Assembly: GCF_030454045.1 (NCBI RefSeq)
Contig: NZ_JAKDJE010000048.1
Coordinates: forward strand, 1-22,968
Direction of reading: 5' to 3'
DNA from: Psychrobacter sp.
GTDB taxonomy: Bacteria; Pseudomonadota; Gammaproteobacteria; Pseudomonadales; Moraxellaceae
DNA: 22,968 nt
The translations under genes and the position numbers were made by a program. Position 1 is the first letter of the stretch, and each line of letters begins with the position of its first letter. Below the pieces are notes generated by a model that searched no databases, was not told where the DNA came from, and saw only the letters and a list, made by a program, of their open reading frames with translations. This document shows, in pieces, positions 7,715 through 15,920 of the stretch.

Positions 7715-10675
7715 TTAAGGGTTCGTCGCTTTTGTATCGATGTCGTCTAATAGATTCAGCGATAAAGACGCCTCCAAAGGCTTGTCATCGTAGGTGATGA
7801 TTTCATTGATGCTTTGACGACTTATGATGTCAGTCGTCAGCTGTGACGCACTATGACCAAGCCATGTGATGTTTTTAAACCTCATACTGTCGTTATTTAA
7901 ATCAGCTGAACATAATAATGACCACATTTGCCAAACACGTGGATGCGTATCGGTGTCCAAAATAAGTCGTGATAGAGACGAGTTTTTGTGATCCGTATCC
8001 AACTGGTTATCTGCTATTTTCGTTTGAGTGCTTAAAGGTAATGACTTTAGCGGATCAGCGGCGTTATATCTGAGTACCTGTATAGGTACGCTGCTATCAA
8101 TCGCAATCGTGCAGTCCCAAACACTCGCATCTCCTATCTCGCGCCAGCCTGTCATGGCCTGTATGAATAAATCGTCAGTAGCTAGGTGCCATGTTTTGCC
8201 TTGCTCGCAGCCTTGGGCACTGACATGAGATCGACCATCAAGGTTATTTTTCGTCTTATACGCTTGCTGAAATACAGGCCAACGCTCAAAACGTCCTGCT
8301 TGCCAATATTGACTGACAGGTAAATGATCATTCAAATAAATGACTGTACTTGGTAATAATTCAGATACTCTGTCATTAGCAGTAGTAGATCGATTGGCAG
8401 GCGTGAGCGTGTCTGACAGTCCAGTGCTACTACTCTGCACGATGATGCCTTCTAGCTTATCGACTGACAAGCTGCCCAGTTGCTGCTCTAAAGACGCAGA
8501 TAGTTTATCCGCTGTGAGATTGCTTGACATAGTTCGTGTGGCAGATGGTCTATGTTCAGCCAAAAATAGCCAGCTCATATCTCCTGTAGAAAATGACGAC
8601 TTTTTATTAGCAGTATGACTCTTAGCATCTGCCATAGGGTACTGCAGCAATGCCGCACTGATATAGGGATCACCCGTCGGTAAGATATATAGCGTCGGTA
8701 TGCCGATGAGTGTTTGTTGATTGGCATATACTGTCATCATTAACAGCGTCAGTGGCGACAGCGCCAACCAGCGACTGAGTAAGCCGCGAGGTAATAACCA
8801 AGGTGATATAGCCAGCAAGACCATTAGCAATATGGCCATATTAACTGGCGTATACAACCATGCCTCTGATAGTGCTGGTAAGGATGTCAGCCAACCAATC
8901 AACTCATGTAGATTGCCGATGATGGCACTTACCAACGACCAAATGCCATCAGCTACCGTAGGGAGAAGTAAATAACAAAGCCCTGCTAGTAGGTTAAGCG
9001 GTACAATCACCCACCCAAACAGCCCAATCGCAAATAAATTGACAATCAATCCCCACAATGATGCTTTACCAAATAAGAGCAACGTTATGGGCAATAACGT
9101 CAGAAACAACCAAAACTGTAGCTTGAATATACGACGTCCAGCTCGTAGAGCATGATAGAGCACTCTATCGCCCTTACTCCTATGCTCGTCGTACGATGAT
9201 CTCAAAGCCTCTGTAGTATGCTGATACGAGGTATCTTCGTATTTGAGCAACAGCGCCACTGCGATGAAGGACAACCAATACCCTGCCTGCCATAGTACGT
9301 AAGGGTCTCGCCATGCCATGAGTACGGCCAGTGCTAACAACACACGCATGGTACCAATCGGTAGCAATGTCAATCTCACAAGCCCAATTGCCAGTAACAT
9401 CCACGCAGTACGTGCAGCAGGCACATCAAAACCTGTGAATAGCGCATAGATAAAGGCGGCGCCAATCATTACCCACCAACGCACCTGCCAACGTGGCATA
9501 TAACGATACACTGCAGCGCAAAATCGATTAGATATTAGGACAGCAATTCCACCTAGCACAATGGCCAAAAACAACACATGCGTCCCTGATATTGCAAGCA
9601 AATGCGAGATACCCGCCAGTTGATACAAATCCTTGGTGTCTCGATTAATCAAACTTCGATCACCAGTCAGCAAGCTCAAAGTAACTGCTTTTGCCTGTTG
9701 CTCTGCTGTGGTTTGTGTTGACCAATCTGTATAAAAATGATCCCTTAGTTGCCAACGTCCTATATCAATACGAGTACGGAGGCGACTAAGGTACGATTCA
9801 GAAGTCGAGGTATGCTTTAAAGCCTCATGATTTCTGATGCTATCGCGGCTAATGGTAGATGAGCTGACAGCCAATATATTTGCCACACCATCAATGTGCC
9901 GCCCCCGCAACCAACGATAGCTGTCAAAACCGGAAGGGCTATTCAATACCTGCTCAGAGGTGGTCAACGGTGCAAGTGCCAAGCTCATAAATAGCTCATC
10001 ACCCGGCTGTAAACCATTTAAATTTGAGAACGAGTCATCATTTGATGTGCTTTTTGGATAAGCATTGAGCAATACTCGGTATTCGATATGATTATTGAGA
10101 TTTTTGTCGTAACTGTCATTATAGTTTTTACTTAGGCTATTACTTTCTTCCTCTAAATAATTCCTTGTACTATCTGCCAAATCTTGGGGTTTCCACTCAG
10201 CGACTAATGGTGTTAGATGCGTGATCACTGCGACTTGTCTATAGCCACTGGCTGTGCTGGCATCATAGACACTATCACTTATCCCTTCAATACGAACGAG
10301 CGCTTGTACACGTGCAGGACTGGTGATTCTTGTACTTTCAGCTTCCTGATAAGCAACTAAAGCTTGGAGGGCGCTGCCGACTACCAATGCAGTGGCTAAT
10401 AGACCAGATAAAACATAGCGAAGAAAACCAGAAAATTTAGTATGATGAATGGATGTAGGAGAGAAGGCTTTATCGCTATATAGAACAGTGGTGAACGGCG
10501 TAGTAAATTGAACAACAATCAGCAAAATAATGGCAAGTCCAATGAGCCACAAAGCCAAACTGGACACACTAACCATATCTGATAAAAACATGCTGGTCGG
10601 TATCGCCAGAGTGTCTGCTGCTGCTAAGACGCCCATCATCGCAGTTATTATTAGGCTACCAACTAACCAATACAC
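7715..10675 (-). CDS. comEC: DNA internalization-related competence protein ComEC/Rec2
   Basis: Inner-membrane channel that carries single-stranded DNA into the cytoplasm during natural transformation. The 986-residue protein has N-terminal membrane segments, a long OB-fold-like periplasmic region (about 118-275, with NSPSGFDSYRWLRGRHIDGVA typical of the family), and the competence domain (about 325-650) with hallmark LYQLAGISHLLAISGTHV. The C-terminal 310 residues correspond to the metallo-beta-lactamase-like domain, but its HxHxDH-type metal site is absent; GIIVQSSSTGLSDTL (about 743-758) occupies the place. The likely start is the GTG at 10675, which has AAGGAG five bases upstream (10681-10686); a GTG at 10681 abuts that site. 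Divergent from the DUF2062 gene. Confidence 0.92.
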   Translation of the reverse strand: MYWLVGSLIITAMMGVLAAADTLAIPTSMFLSDMVSVSSLALWLIGLAIILLIVVQFTTPFTTVLYSDKAFSPTSIHHTKFSGFLRYVLSGLLATALVVGSALQALVAYQEAESTRITSPARVQALVRIEGISDSVYDASTASGYRQVAVITHLTPLVAEWKPQDLADSTRNYLEEESNSLSKNYNDSYDKNLNNHIEYRVLLNAYPKSTSNDDSFSNLNGLQPGDELFMSLALAPLTTSEQVLNSPSGFDSYRWLRGRHIDGVANILAVSSSTISRDSIRNHEALKHTSTSESYLSRLRTRIDIGRWQLRDHFYTDWSTQTTAEQQAKAVTLSLLTGDRSLINRDTKDLYQLAGISHLLAISGTHVLFLAIVLGGIAVLISNRFCAAVYRYMPRWQVRWWVMIGAAFIYALFTGFDVPAARTAWMLLAIGLVRLTLLPIGTMRVLLALAVLMAWRDPYVLWQAGYWLSFIAVALLLKYEDTSYQHTTEALRSSYDEHRSKGDRVLYHALRAGRRIFKLQFWLFLTLLPITLLLFGKASLWGLIVNLFAIGLFGWVIVPLNLLAGLCYLLLPTVADGIWSLVSAIIGNLHELIGWLTSLPALSEAWLYTPVNMAILLMVLLAISPWLLPRGLLSRWLALSPLTLLMMTVYANQQTLIGIPTLYILPTGDPYISAALLQYPMADAKSHTANKKSSFSTGDMSWLFLAEHRPSATRTMSSNLTADKLSASLEQQLGSLSVDKLEGIIVQSSSTGLSDTLTPANRSTTANDRVSELLPSTVIYLNDHLPVSQYWQAGRFERWPVFQQAYKTKNNLDGRSHVSAQGCEQGKTWHLATDDLFIQAMTGWREIGDASVWDCTIAIDSSVPIQVLRYNAADPLKSLPLSTQTKIADNQLDTDHKNSSLSRLILDTDTHPRVWQMWSLLCSADLNNDSMRFKNITWLGHSASQLTTDIISRQSINEIITYDDKPLEASLSLNLLDDIDTKATNP

Positions 10676-10680
10676 CAGCA

Positions 10681-10686
10681 CTCCTT
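10681..10686 (-). promoter_or_regulatory. Ribosome binding site deciding the comEC start
   Basis: AAGGAG on the minus strand lies five bases before the GTG at 10675. It would overlap an alternative GTG at 10681, so the later start is favoured. Confidence 0.55.
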
Positions 10687-10730
10687 GCTCTATGAAAAAA
10701 TATTATGACGCGACTTATAAAGCGACTGAG

Positions 10731-10748
10731 GCATCATATGTGTGATGC
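10731..10748. promoter_or_regulatory. Dyad between divergent comEC and the DUF2062 gene
   Basis: GCATCA (10731-10736) and TGATGC (10743-10748) form a perfect inverted repeat with a six-base spacer. A -10-like TATACT follows about 25 bases downstream on the plus strand. The geometry suits a dimeric regulator acting on one or both genes, but this is inference from symmetry alone. Confidence 0.35.
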
Positions 10749-10906
10749 AATAGCATTTATATTTATATTACCCTATACTGACAAGACATATTAAGATGAT
10801 GACTATCTGGCATCATTATCCTATGTATTCTTATCGATACTTTTTATCCATAATATTACTTTATACCAGCCCATCAATACAATTGAGCGGACTGTCGTTA
10901 ACGATT

Positions 10907-10911
10907 AAAGG
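10907..10911 (+). promoter_or_regulatory. Ribosome binding site deciding the DUF2062 gene start
   Basis: AAAGG lies seven bases before the GTG at 10919. This favours the GTG over an ATG 123 bases upstream, which would add a spurious hydrophobic extension. Confidence 0.6.
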
Positions 10912-10918
10912 CAATACT

Positions 10919-11494
10919 GTGCCCCAAAAACGCCTAAAAGACCTGCTTCCCACGCCGGAAAAAATCTTAGAAAGTCGCTCCCTAAAACTGTTCGCCCCGC
11001 ATTTGGCAGATCCGCGGTTATGGCATTTCAATCGCCACAGCCTAAATAAAGCGGTATATATTGGTGTGCTCAGTGCTTTTTTCCCCCTGCCAGGGCAGAT
11101 GTTGCTGGCTTTGATTGGCTCACTGATTTTTCGAGCCAATGTGCCTATGGCGCTTGGCTTGACATGGATTACCAACCCAGTCACCAGTTTGCCGATCTTT
11201 TATACTGGGTATTATATTGGTGCAAAAATTCTCGATACCCCAATGATTAGCCTACGATTTATCGGTAGAATGATTGCTGATTTTAGCTTATGGGCATTAT
11301 CAGATGGCGCCAATCCTTTCATTACCTATAAAGGGGCTGTATCACTTGCTGCATTTTGTATAGGATTGACGATTTTGGCGGTGGTGACCAGCCTTATTTG
11401 TGGTCTTGCCTTCAAAGCAATTTGGCGCTACAAGACCGTCACAAGTTGGCAAAAACGTCAACATAAACCTGCTGATAAATCGTCTAAATATTGA
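10919..11494 (+). CDS. DUF2062 domain membrane protein
   Basis: 191-residue inner-membrane protein of unknown function. The start is the GTG at 10919. It gives an N-terminus beginning PQKRLKDLLPTPEKI, close to the usual DUF2062 opening (P-K-R then LPTPEKI), and it has a good AAAGG site seven bases upstream. An ATG at 10796 would add 41 residues without family support. The core LHFNR-like segment (LWHFNRHSLNKAVYIGVLSAFFPLPGQM) is followed by membrane segments and TWITNPVTSLPIFYTGYYIGA, the most conserved DUF2062 stretch. A last membrane segment precedes a basic tail (KRQHKPADKSSK). It is divergent from comEC and convergent with the small acidic protein gene. Domain membership is confident, function is not. 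Confidence 0.85.
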   Translation: MPQKRLKDLLPTPEKILESRSLKLFAPHLADPRLWHFNRHSLNKAVYIGVLSAFFPLPGQMLLALIGSLIFRANVPMALGLTWITNPVTSLPIFYTGYYIGAKILDTPMISLRFIGRMIADFSLWALSDGANPFITYKGAVSLAAFCIGLTILAVVTSLICGLAFKAIWRYKTVTSWQKRQHKPADKSSKY

Positions 11495-11522
11495 TACCGT
11501 TTGTCTTAATGACACGGTATCA
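11492..11522. terminator. Possible bidirectional hairpin between convergent genes
   Basis: TGATACCGT (11492-11500) pairs with ACGGTATCA (11514-11522), with an inner GTC/GAC extension. It overlaps the stop codon of the DUF2062 gene and lies 25 bases beyond the stop of the facing small gene. There is no clear T-run, so termination is only possible. Confidence 0.4.
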
Positions 11523-11546
11523 GTATCGGCTTATGCATCAGAGAGC

Positions 11547-11855
11547 TTACTCTTCGCTGTTTTTTTCTATTGCCTCTATGAGCTTGTCTTTAAAATTTTT
11601 GTCCATAGAAACAATGTCGACGACCTCTTCGTTTTTACATAGCGTGTATCGCTTACCTGTTGCGCTATCTTGAACTTTTAGATCGAAATCAACCCCAGCC
11701 AAAGTAATGGCGTCAAACACTGGCGCGATTAGATCCATTTGCTCTTTTTTATCGAGAGTGTCAAATACACTTGGGTCAATGTAGGGCTTTAAAGGCTCAT
11801 CGCCTTCTTCGGCACTGCCAAAAGCGGCGATCGGATTATCATCTGCATTCATCAT
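11547..11855 (-). CDS. Small acidic protein of unknown function
   Basis: 102-residue soluble acidic protein; I do not recognise the family. The N-terminus (about 1-30) is rich in Asp, Glu and Gly and probably disordered. The remainder alternates predicted helices and strands: DTLDKKEQMDLIAPVFDAITLAG, VDFDLKVQDSATGKRYTLCKNEEVVDIVSMD, then KNFKDKLIEAIEKNSEE. There is no signal peptide or membrane segment, and one Cys. AGGA six bases before the ATG at 11855 supports the start; a second ATG follows at once. It lies 165 bases after lolD on the same strand, so it might be the end of a lolF-lolD transcript or have its own promoter. Good codon structure and RBS suggest a real gene. Confidence 0.7.
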   Translation of the reverse strand: MMNADDNPIAAFGSAEEGDEPLKPYIDPSVFDTLDKKEQMDLIAPVFDAITLAGVDFDLKVQDSATGKRYTLCKNEEVVDIVSMDKNFKDKLIEAIEKNSEE

Positions 11856-12020
11856 ATAGGTTCCTATAAAATCGATATCAAGACTTATTGATAGTCGTCT
11901 CCATATCTTTTACTACGAAATACTCACTCGATCATACAACAATACATCTCATCTAAACACCCTTTATAAGCGCCAATCAATCACGCCTACGGCCTGCTAA
12001 ATGCCTCAATAAACAAGGTG

Positions 12021-12701
12021 TTAATACTGCTCCCAATGACCGTTACGTAGCAATAACTGACGATCAGCAAGTGCTGCCAAATTCCGATCATGGGTCACCA
12101 TGAGCAGTGCCGTTTGCATGGTACTTTGTAGCTCTGATAGTAGCCCAAAGACGCTTTGTGCGTTGTCATAGTCCAAATTACCAGTGGGCTCATCTGCTAG
12201 AATCAGTGACGGCTTAGTCACTAGCGCACGTGCGATTGCCACACGCTGACGCTCACCACCTGATAGCTCGCCGGGCCTATGTGCCAGTCGATGCCCAAGG
12301 CCAACGTTTTCCAAAATCTCTACCGCTTGCTCGCGTGCCTGAGTCGTTGATACTTCTGGACGCATCAGCAATGGCATCGCAACGTTCTCAATTGCCGTAA
12401 ATTCTGCTAATAAATGGTGAAACTGATAAATAAATCCCAAGTGCTTATTGCGCATGGCGCCGCGTTCAGTTTCATTCATGCTGTTTAGTAGCTGGCCATG
12501 CAGCCATACTTCACCGCTCGTTGGCGTATCGAGACCGCCAAGCAAGTGCAGTAAAGTGCTTTTTCCTGAGCCACTGGTACCTACGATCGCGATGCGCTCA
12601 CCAGCATGCACCGTCAAGTCAAGGCCCGTCAATACTTGTGTACTAACCGCCCCTTCATCATATATTTTATTGATGTTGGTCGCCTTTAAAATGGCAGACA
12701 T
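12021..12701 (-). CDS. lolD: Lipoprotein-releasing ABC transporter ATPase LolD
   Basis: ATPase that powers extraction of outer-membrane lipoproteins from the inner membrane and their hand-off to LolA. The 226 residues contain Walker A GTSGSGKST (41-49), the Q-loop stretch GFIYQFHHLLAEFTAIENV, which is typical of LolD within the MacB-like ABC group, signature LSGGERQ (146-152), Walker B LILADEPTGNLD (167-178) and switch histidine in VTHD. The ATG at 12701 has AAGGAA upstream. It lies 44 bases after the permease gene on the same strand, forming a two-gene operon. Confidence 0.95.
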   Translation of the reverse strand: MSAILKATNINKIYDEGAVSTQVLTGLDLTVHAGERIAIVGTSGSGKSTLLHLLGGLDTPTSGEVWLHGQLLNSMNETERGAMRNKHLGFIYQFHHLLAEFTAIENVAMPLLMRPEVSTTQAREQAVEILENVGLGHRLAHRPGELSGGERQRVAIARALVTKPSLILADEPTGNLDYDNAQSVFGLLSELQSTMQTALLMVTHDRNLAALADRQLLLRNGHWEQY

Positions 12702-12745
12702 AGCGCTTCCTTTATTTTATTTATCTTAATATTCATACGTTTATA

Positions 12746-13981
12746 TTACTCGTAACGTAGTGTTTGAGCGGGTTGAATCTTAGCAGCTCGGCGTGCTGGG
12801 TAAATCGTTGCCAAAAAGCTCAAAATAAACGAGGCACTTGTGATGAGTACCACATCGAGTAAACGTAGCTGTGATGGTAGGTAATTCACAAAATAGGCAT
12901 CAAACAGATTTAGGTTAAAGGCTTGATTGATAAATCCCAAGATATCACTGACAGTAAGAGCAAATATCACTCCCAATATCGTACCAGCAACCGTACCAAT
13001 TACCCCGATAACCACCCCTTGCACCATAAATACCTGAGTAATCAGACGAGGAGACGCGCCAAATGTTTTTAGAATCGCAATGTCTGCTTTTTTATCAGTC
13101 ACCAGCATCACAAGGCTTGACACAATATTAAAAGCGGCGACTAAGATGATCAAAAACAATAGCAGGCCAACCATGGCTTTCTCCATTTGGATCGCACCAA
13201 ACAGATTGCCATGCGTCTGCGTCCAATCATTGGGGAACAACTGCTGAGGAGAAATAGCAGCGGCTTTTTCTGCGGCAATCGGCGCGGTAAAGATATCATT
13301 GAGCTTCATGCGCACGCCCTGCGCGCCCTCTTGTAGACGCAGCAGCTTGGCGGCATCTCCCATTGGAATAAAGGCCATCAGACTATCCACCTCTGGGCTG
13401 ATCGTAAAGATACCCGTCAAGGTAAAGCGCTTAAACCGCGGTATTACACCGGCGGGTGATGGCGAGGCTTCTGGTAGCACCAAAGTTACTTTGTCCCCTA
13501 TCTGCAAGCCCAAAGACTGCACCATCTCCTCACCCAGTACAATGCTAAAGTCACCGCTTTGCAAGGTATCGATACTGCCTTCGACCATATGATCATTAAT
13601 GATAGAGACGTTTTTTTCGTATTCAGGCTCGACACCAGTGACCATAATCCCTGCGACTTGACCGTTTGATGTCAGCATCCCTTGCAATTGGATAAAGGGA
13701 GCCACAGCCGCCACTTCTGGATCTTCTTTAATCTTATCAGCCAGCTGCTCCCAATCACCAATAATCTCTGTCGAAACCACGGTCGCCTGCGGCACCATAC
13801 CCAAAATTCGGGTTTTGAGTTCACGATCAAAACCATTCATGACTGATAGCACCGTAATCAATACGGCAACCCCAAGCGTCAGACCAATCATTGAAATCAG
13901 GGATATAAAGGAGATAAAGCCATTACTACGCTCTGCTCGGGTATATCGTAAGCCGATAAATAACGCTAAAGGACGAAACAT
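12746..13981 (-). CDS. lolC: Lipoprotein-releasing ABC transporter permease LolC/LolF
   Basis: 411-residue permease of the LolC/E family, with four membrane segments (about 20-45, 268-293, 318-345 and 375-398) and a large periplasmic domain between the first and second. LPEASPSPAGVIPRFKRFTLTGIF has the LolC-like Hook loop that recruits LolA in E. coli. Only one permease accompanies lolD here, as in LolDF systems reported for Acinetobacter and Francisella, where one protein forms a homodimer; a second permease outside the window is not excluded. The ATG at 13981 has AAAGAG seven bases upstream; an in-frame TTG at 13987 is a poorer start. Operon order: permease, then lolD. Confidence 0.92.
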   Translation of the reverse strand: MFRPLALFIGLRYTRAERSNGFISFISLISMIGLTLGVAVLITVLSVMNGFDRELKTRILGMVPQATVVSTEIIGDWEQLADKIKEDPEVAAVAPFIQLQGMLTSNGQVAGIMVTGVEPEYEKNVSIINDHMVEGSIDTLQSGDFSIVLGEEMVQSLGLQIGDKVTLVLPEASPSPAGVIPRFKRFTLTGIFTISPEVDSLMAFIPMGDAAKLLRLQEGAQGVRMKLNDIFTAPIAAEKAAAISPQQLFPNDWTQTHGNLFGAIQMEKAMVGLLLFLIILVAAFNIVSSLVMLVTDKKADIAILKTFGASPRLITQVFMVQGVVIGVIGTVAGTILGVIFALTVSDILGFINQAFNLNLFDAYFVNYLPSQLRLLDVVLITSASFILSFLATIYPARRAAKIQPAQTLRYE

Positions 13982-14423
13982 ATTCAAACTCTTTATCTTA
14001 TCTACGTGCGACTTTATATAGGTTGCATCACGAGCAGTAGTAAATGCATCATACAGCTGCTACTACTCACATATAAATCAAACACAAAACAGGAGGTCAG
14101 ACGAGCCAATAACAGCTGTCAAAAGGGAACTAGTTTGACACAAACTAGCGGATATGTGCCAGTCATTAGCAACAACTGAGAGTATTTTTTACCAAAAAAC
14201 TGGGTTTTGTTAATATTTTTTATAGAGGCCTTGCTATTGGCTATGCCAATACCTATATATTATATGCTAAAGACAATTGTCATTAACCCCTCATTGAGGT
14301 TTCTGATCTTTTACTGGCTAGGCTGCTGACCATCATAAACCAATCATTTAAAATGTTGGATGGTACACAAGCAAACACAGTATTAGATACAAACCTCACG
14401 CTGACTTAATTTTGAGTATTTTC
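13982..14423. other. Intergenic region between divergent lolF and an unknown gene
   Basis: 442 AT-rich bases with no convincing ORF. They contain an imperfect 7-bp repeat (AGTAGTA 14036-14042 / TACTACT 14060-14066), the dyad at 14130-14148, and a short CCTCA-T-TGAGG palindrome at 14289-14299. Promoters for both flanking genes must lie here, but no strong consensus pair stands out. Confidence 0.6.
14130..14148. promoter_or_regulatory. CTAGTTTG-ACA-CAAACTAG dyad
   Basis: Perfect 8-bp inverted repeat with a three-base spacer, 19 bases in all. It lies 149 bases before the lolF start and 276 before the divergent gene. This is typical operator geometry for a TetR- or GntR-like dimer. No regulator gene is nearby, so its partner is unknown. 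Confidence 0.4.
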
Positions 14424-15398
14424 ATGACCATAAATTATCAATATAAAAACATTCAAACGCCCACCAAGATCACACTGACCGATGAGCAGTCTGCAGGTCA
14501 TGGCGATCATTGGCGTATTCTGACCGATGATATGAGCAATGATGTGCCAGAGTGGCTACAAAAAATGATCGAAGTGGCGGCAATGCCTAAAGGCCTGAAC
14601 AACAACGTTAGTGCAAAAGACAGCTGTTTGTTGTTATCAGAAGACAAGCCATGCCATATCAATCAAGTACTCGCAATGAAAGACGGTAAGCCTGAGCGAT
14701 TCATCAATGCTTATCCTTGTGTTGATAGTCCTTATGGGCTTGACTGTAAAATCGAGCGCGTCATCGCCAATGACAACTCTCATGATGCAGTGCTACGCTT
14801 GCGTACCGCCGATGGCAGCATTATTTATGCTTTTGATCAGCTCTATACGACCAATCGTCATTTGTATCAGCGCGATACGTCTTATTTCGTTAACTTTAGC
14901 GCATGGGCGCACGAGATTAAGCTCAGTGAGCAAAACGAAGTCATCATGGTAGAAGACCAAGAAGCTATCCGCTATCATCGTGCGTTTAACGATATCGTCG
15001 CGGCTAATGACGGAAAAATTCCAGACGATCTGCAAGCGCAAATCAGTGAATGGAAACCTGAAACCAAAGAACAAATGGCACCGGTCGAAATCAACTTAGG
15101 ACACATGTGTGCTTATTTATTTGGCGATACTTTAGGGCAAGAAGATGAGGCTTGGTGTCAAGGTCAAGTGCTTGGCAAACAAGAAACCGTCTTTAATGGC
15201 AAACCTATTATTTTGTTTGACGTGGTGACGCTACGTGAGCAGGACGCAGATCCTTTTGTGGTACGCATTGGCGCGCTCAACACTGCTGAAACCAATAGCA
15301 TCAAAGTACATGACTATGTGCAGGCTAATGTCTGGCTACAAGCTGCGATATATAAAGAAAATCAGCAAGATACCGCTCCGCACTCAAAGGTCAGCTAA
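14424..15398 (+). CDS. Uncharacterised 324-residue protein, possibly with OB-like domains
   Basis: Soluble protein without signal peptide or membrane segment; I do not recognise the family. Residues about 100-170 (from LDCKIERVIANDN through DGSIIYAFDQLYTTNRHLYQ to YFVNFSAWAHEI) and about 225-312 (AWCQGQVLGKQETVFNGKPIILFDVVTLREQDADPFVVRIGAL through DYVQANVWLQAAIY) both look like beta-barrel segments. Each has a 'glycine-x-function-y' strand pattern and could be OB-like folds; this is inference from strand pattern only. The N-terminal 90 residues are mixed. The ATG at 14424 is chosen over a TTG at 14412. It ends in a strong shared terminator. A role in nucleic-acid or ligand binding cannot be claimed. 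Confidence 0.75.
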   Translation: MTINYQYKNIQTPTKITLTDEQSAGHGDHWRILTDDMSNDVPEWLQKMIEVAAMPKGLNNNVSAKDSCLLLSEDKPCHINQVLAMKDGKPERFINAYPCVDSPYGLDCKIERVIANDNSHDAVLRLRTADGSIIYAFDQLYTTNRHLYQRDTSYFVNFSAWAHEIKLSEQNEVIMVEDQEAIRYHRAFNDIVAANDGKIPDDLQAQISEWKPETKEQMAPVEINLGHMCAYLFGDTLGQEDEAWCQGQVLGKQETVFNGKPIILFDVVTLREQDADPFVVRIGALNTAETNSIKVHDYVQANVWLQAAIYKENQQDTAPHSKVS

Positions 15399-15451
15399 CT
15401 TTATGAGGTGAAAGCTCACTATATCCTGTATTCATCCTAGTACTGTATATC

Positions 15452-15485
15452 AAAAAAGCCCCTAATATGAATTAGGGGCTTTTTT
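15452..15485. terminator. Strong bidirectional terminator
   Basis: AAAAAAGCCCCTAAT (15452-15466) and its exact complement (15471-15485) enclose a four-base loop. The stem has a GC-rich core, flanked by six A on one side and six T on the other, so it works in both directions. It serves the unknown + strand gene and the facing SCP2 gene. Confidence 0.92.
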
Positions 15486-15530
15486 ACAACTTACTATTGC
15501 TTATGATCTACAAATCTTCGATAAAAACGA

Positions 15531-15920
15531 TTAAGCCATAGTCGTCATAGACTTGATACGAGTGTATAGCTCTTTTTGCTCAGCACTTGGACGCGCGGTC
15601 TGCACAGCCATCAGCTGTGACATATCGCCTTCGACACGAATCTTGCCTGCCATAAACGCCCCCATGATTTCATTGGTATTAAAATCGGTGATGATAGATT
15701 GTAAAATATCACGATCCAACAGCAAGGTCGTTGTCGCTGATTCATTTAGACCGCGGTGCAGTAGGCCATTGGCAAAATTGGCCTCGATGTCTTTTTCGGT
15801 ATCAGACACTTTTAGGTTAACAATCATATTAGCAAGTGCTGGTGGCAAGTTTAACTCACCCGCCTCACTGCCCATTTTCTCCACTTGCTCAAACCATTCA
15901 TCTGTCAAAAAAACTGCCAT
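15531..15920 (-). CDS. SCP2 sterol-binding domain protein
   Basis: 129-residue single-domain protein of the SCP2 (sterol carrier protein 2-like) family, which binds lipids or fatty acyl groups in a hydrophobic tunnel. Support comes from the NMIVNLKVSDTEKDIEANFANGLLHRG strand region, the TTLLLDRDILQSIITDFN stretch (strand then helix) and the terminal IMGAFMAGKIRVEGDMSQLMAVQ block, which is the most conserved SCP2 piece. No signal peptide is seen, so it is probably cytoplasmic; its ligand is unknown. The ATG at 15920 has AGGAT seven bases upstream; a longer frame to 15986 lacks support. Confidence 0.85.
   Translation of the reverse strand: MAVFLTDEWFEQVEKMGSEAGELNLPPALANMIVNLKVSDTEKDIEANFANGLLHRGLNESATTTLLLDRDILQSIITDFNTNEIMGAFMAGKIRVEGDMSQLMAVQTARPSAEQKELYTRIKSMTTMA

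Noticed and set aside
10796..10918. Upstream extension of the DUF2062 protein from an ATG at 10796
   Set aside because: The 41 added residues have no family support, and AAAGG sits seven bases before the GTG at 10919, where the family-typical N-terminus begins.
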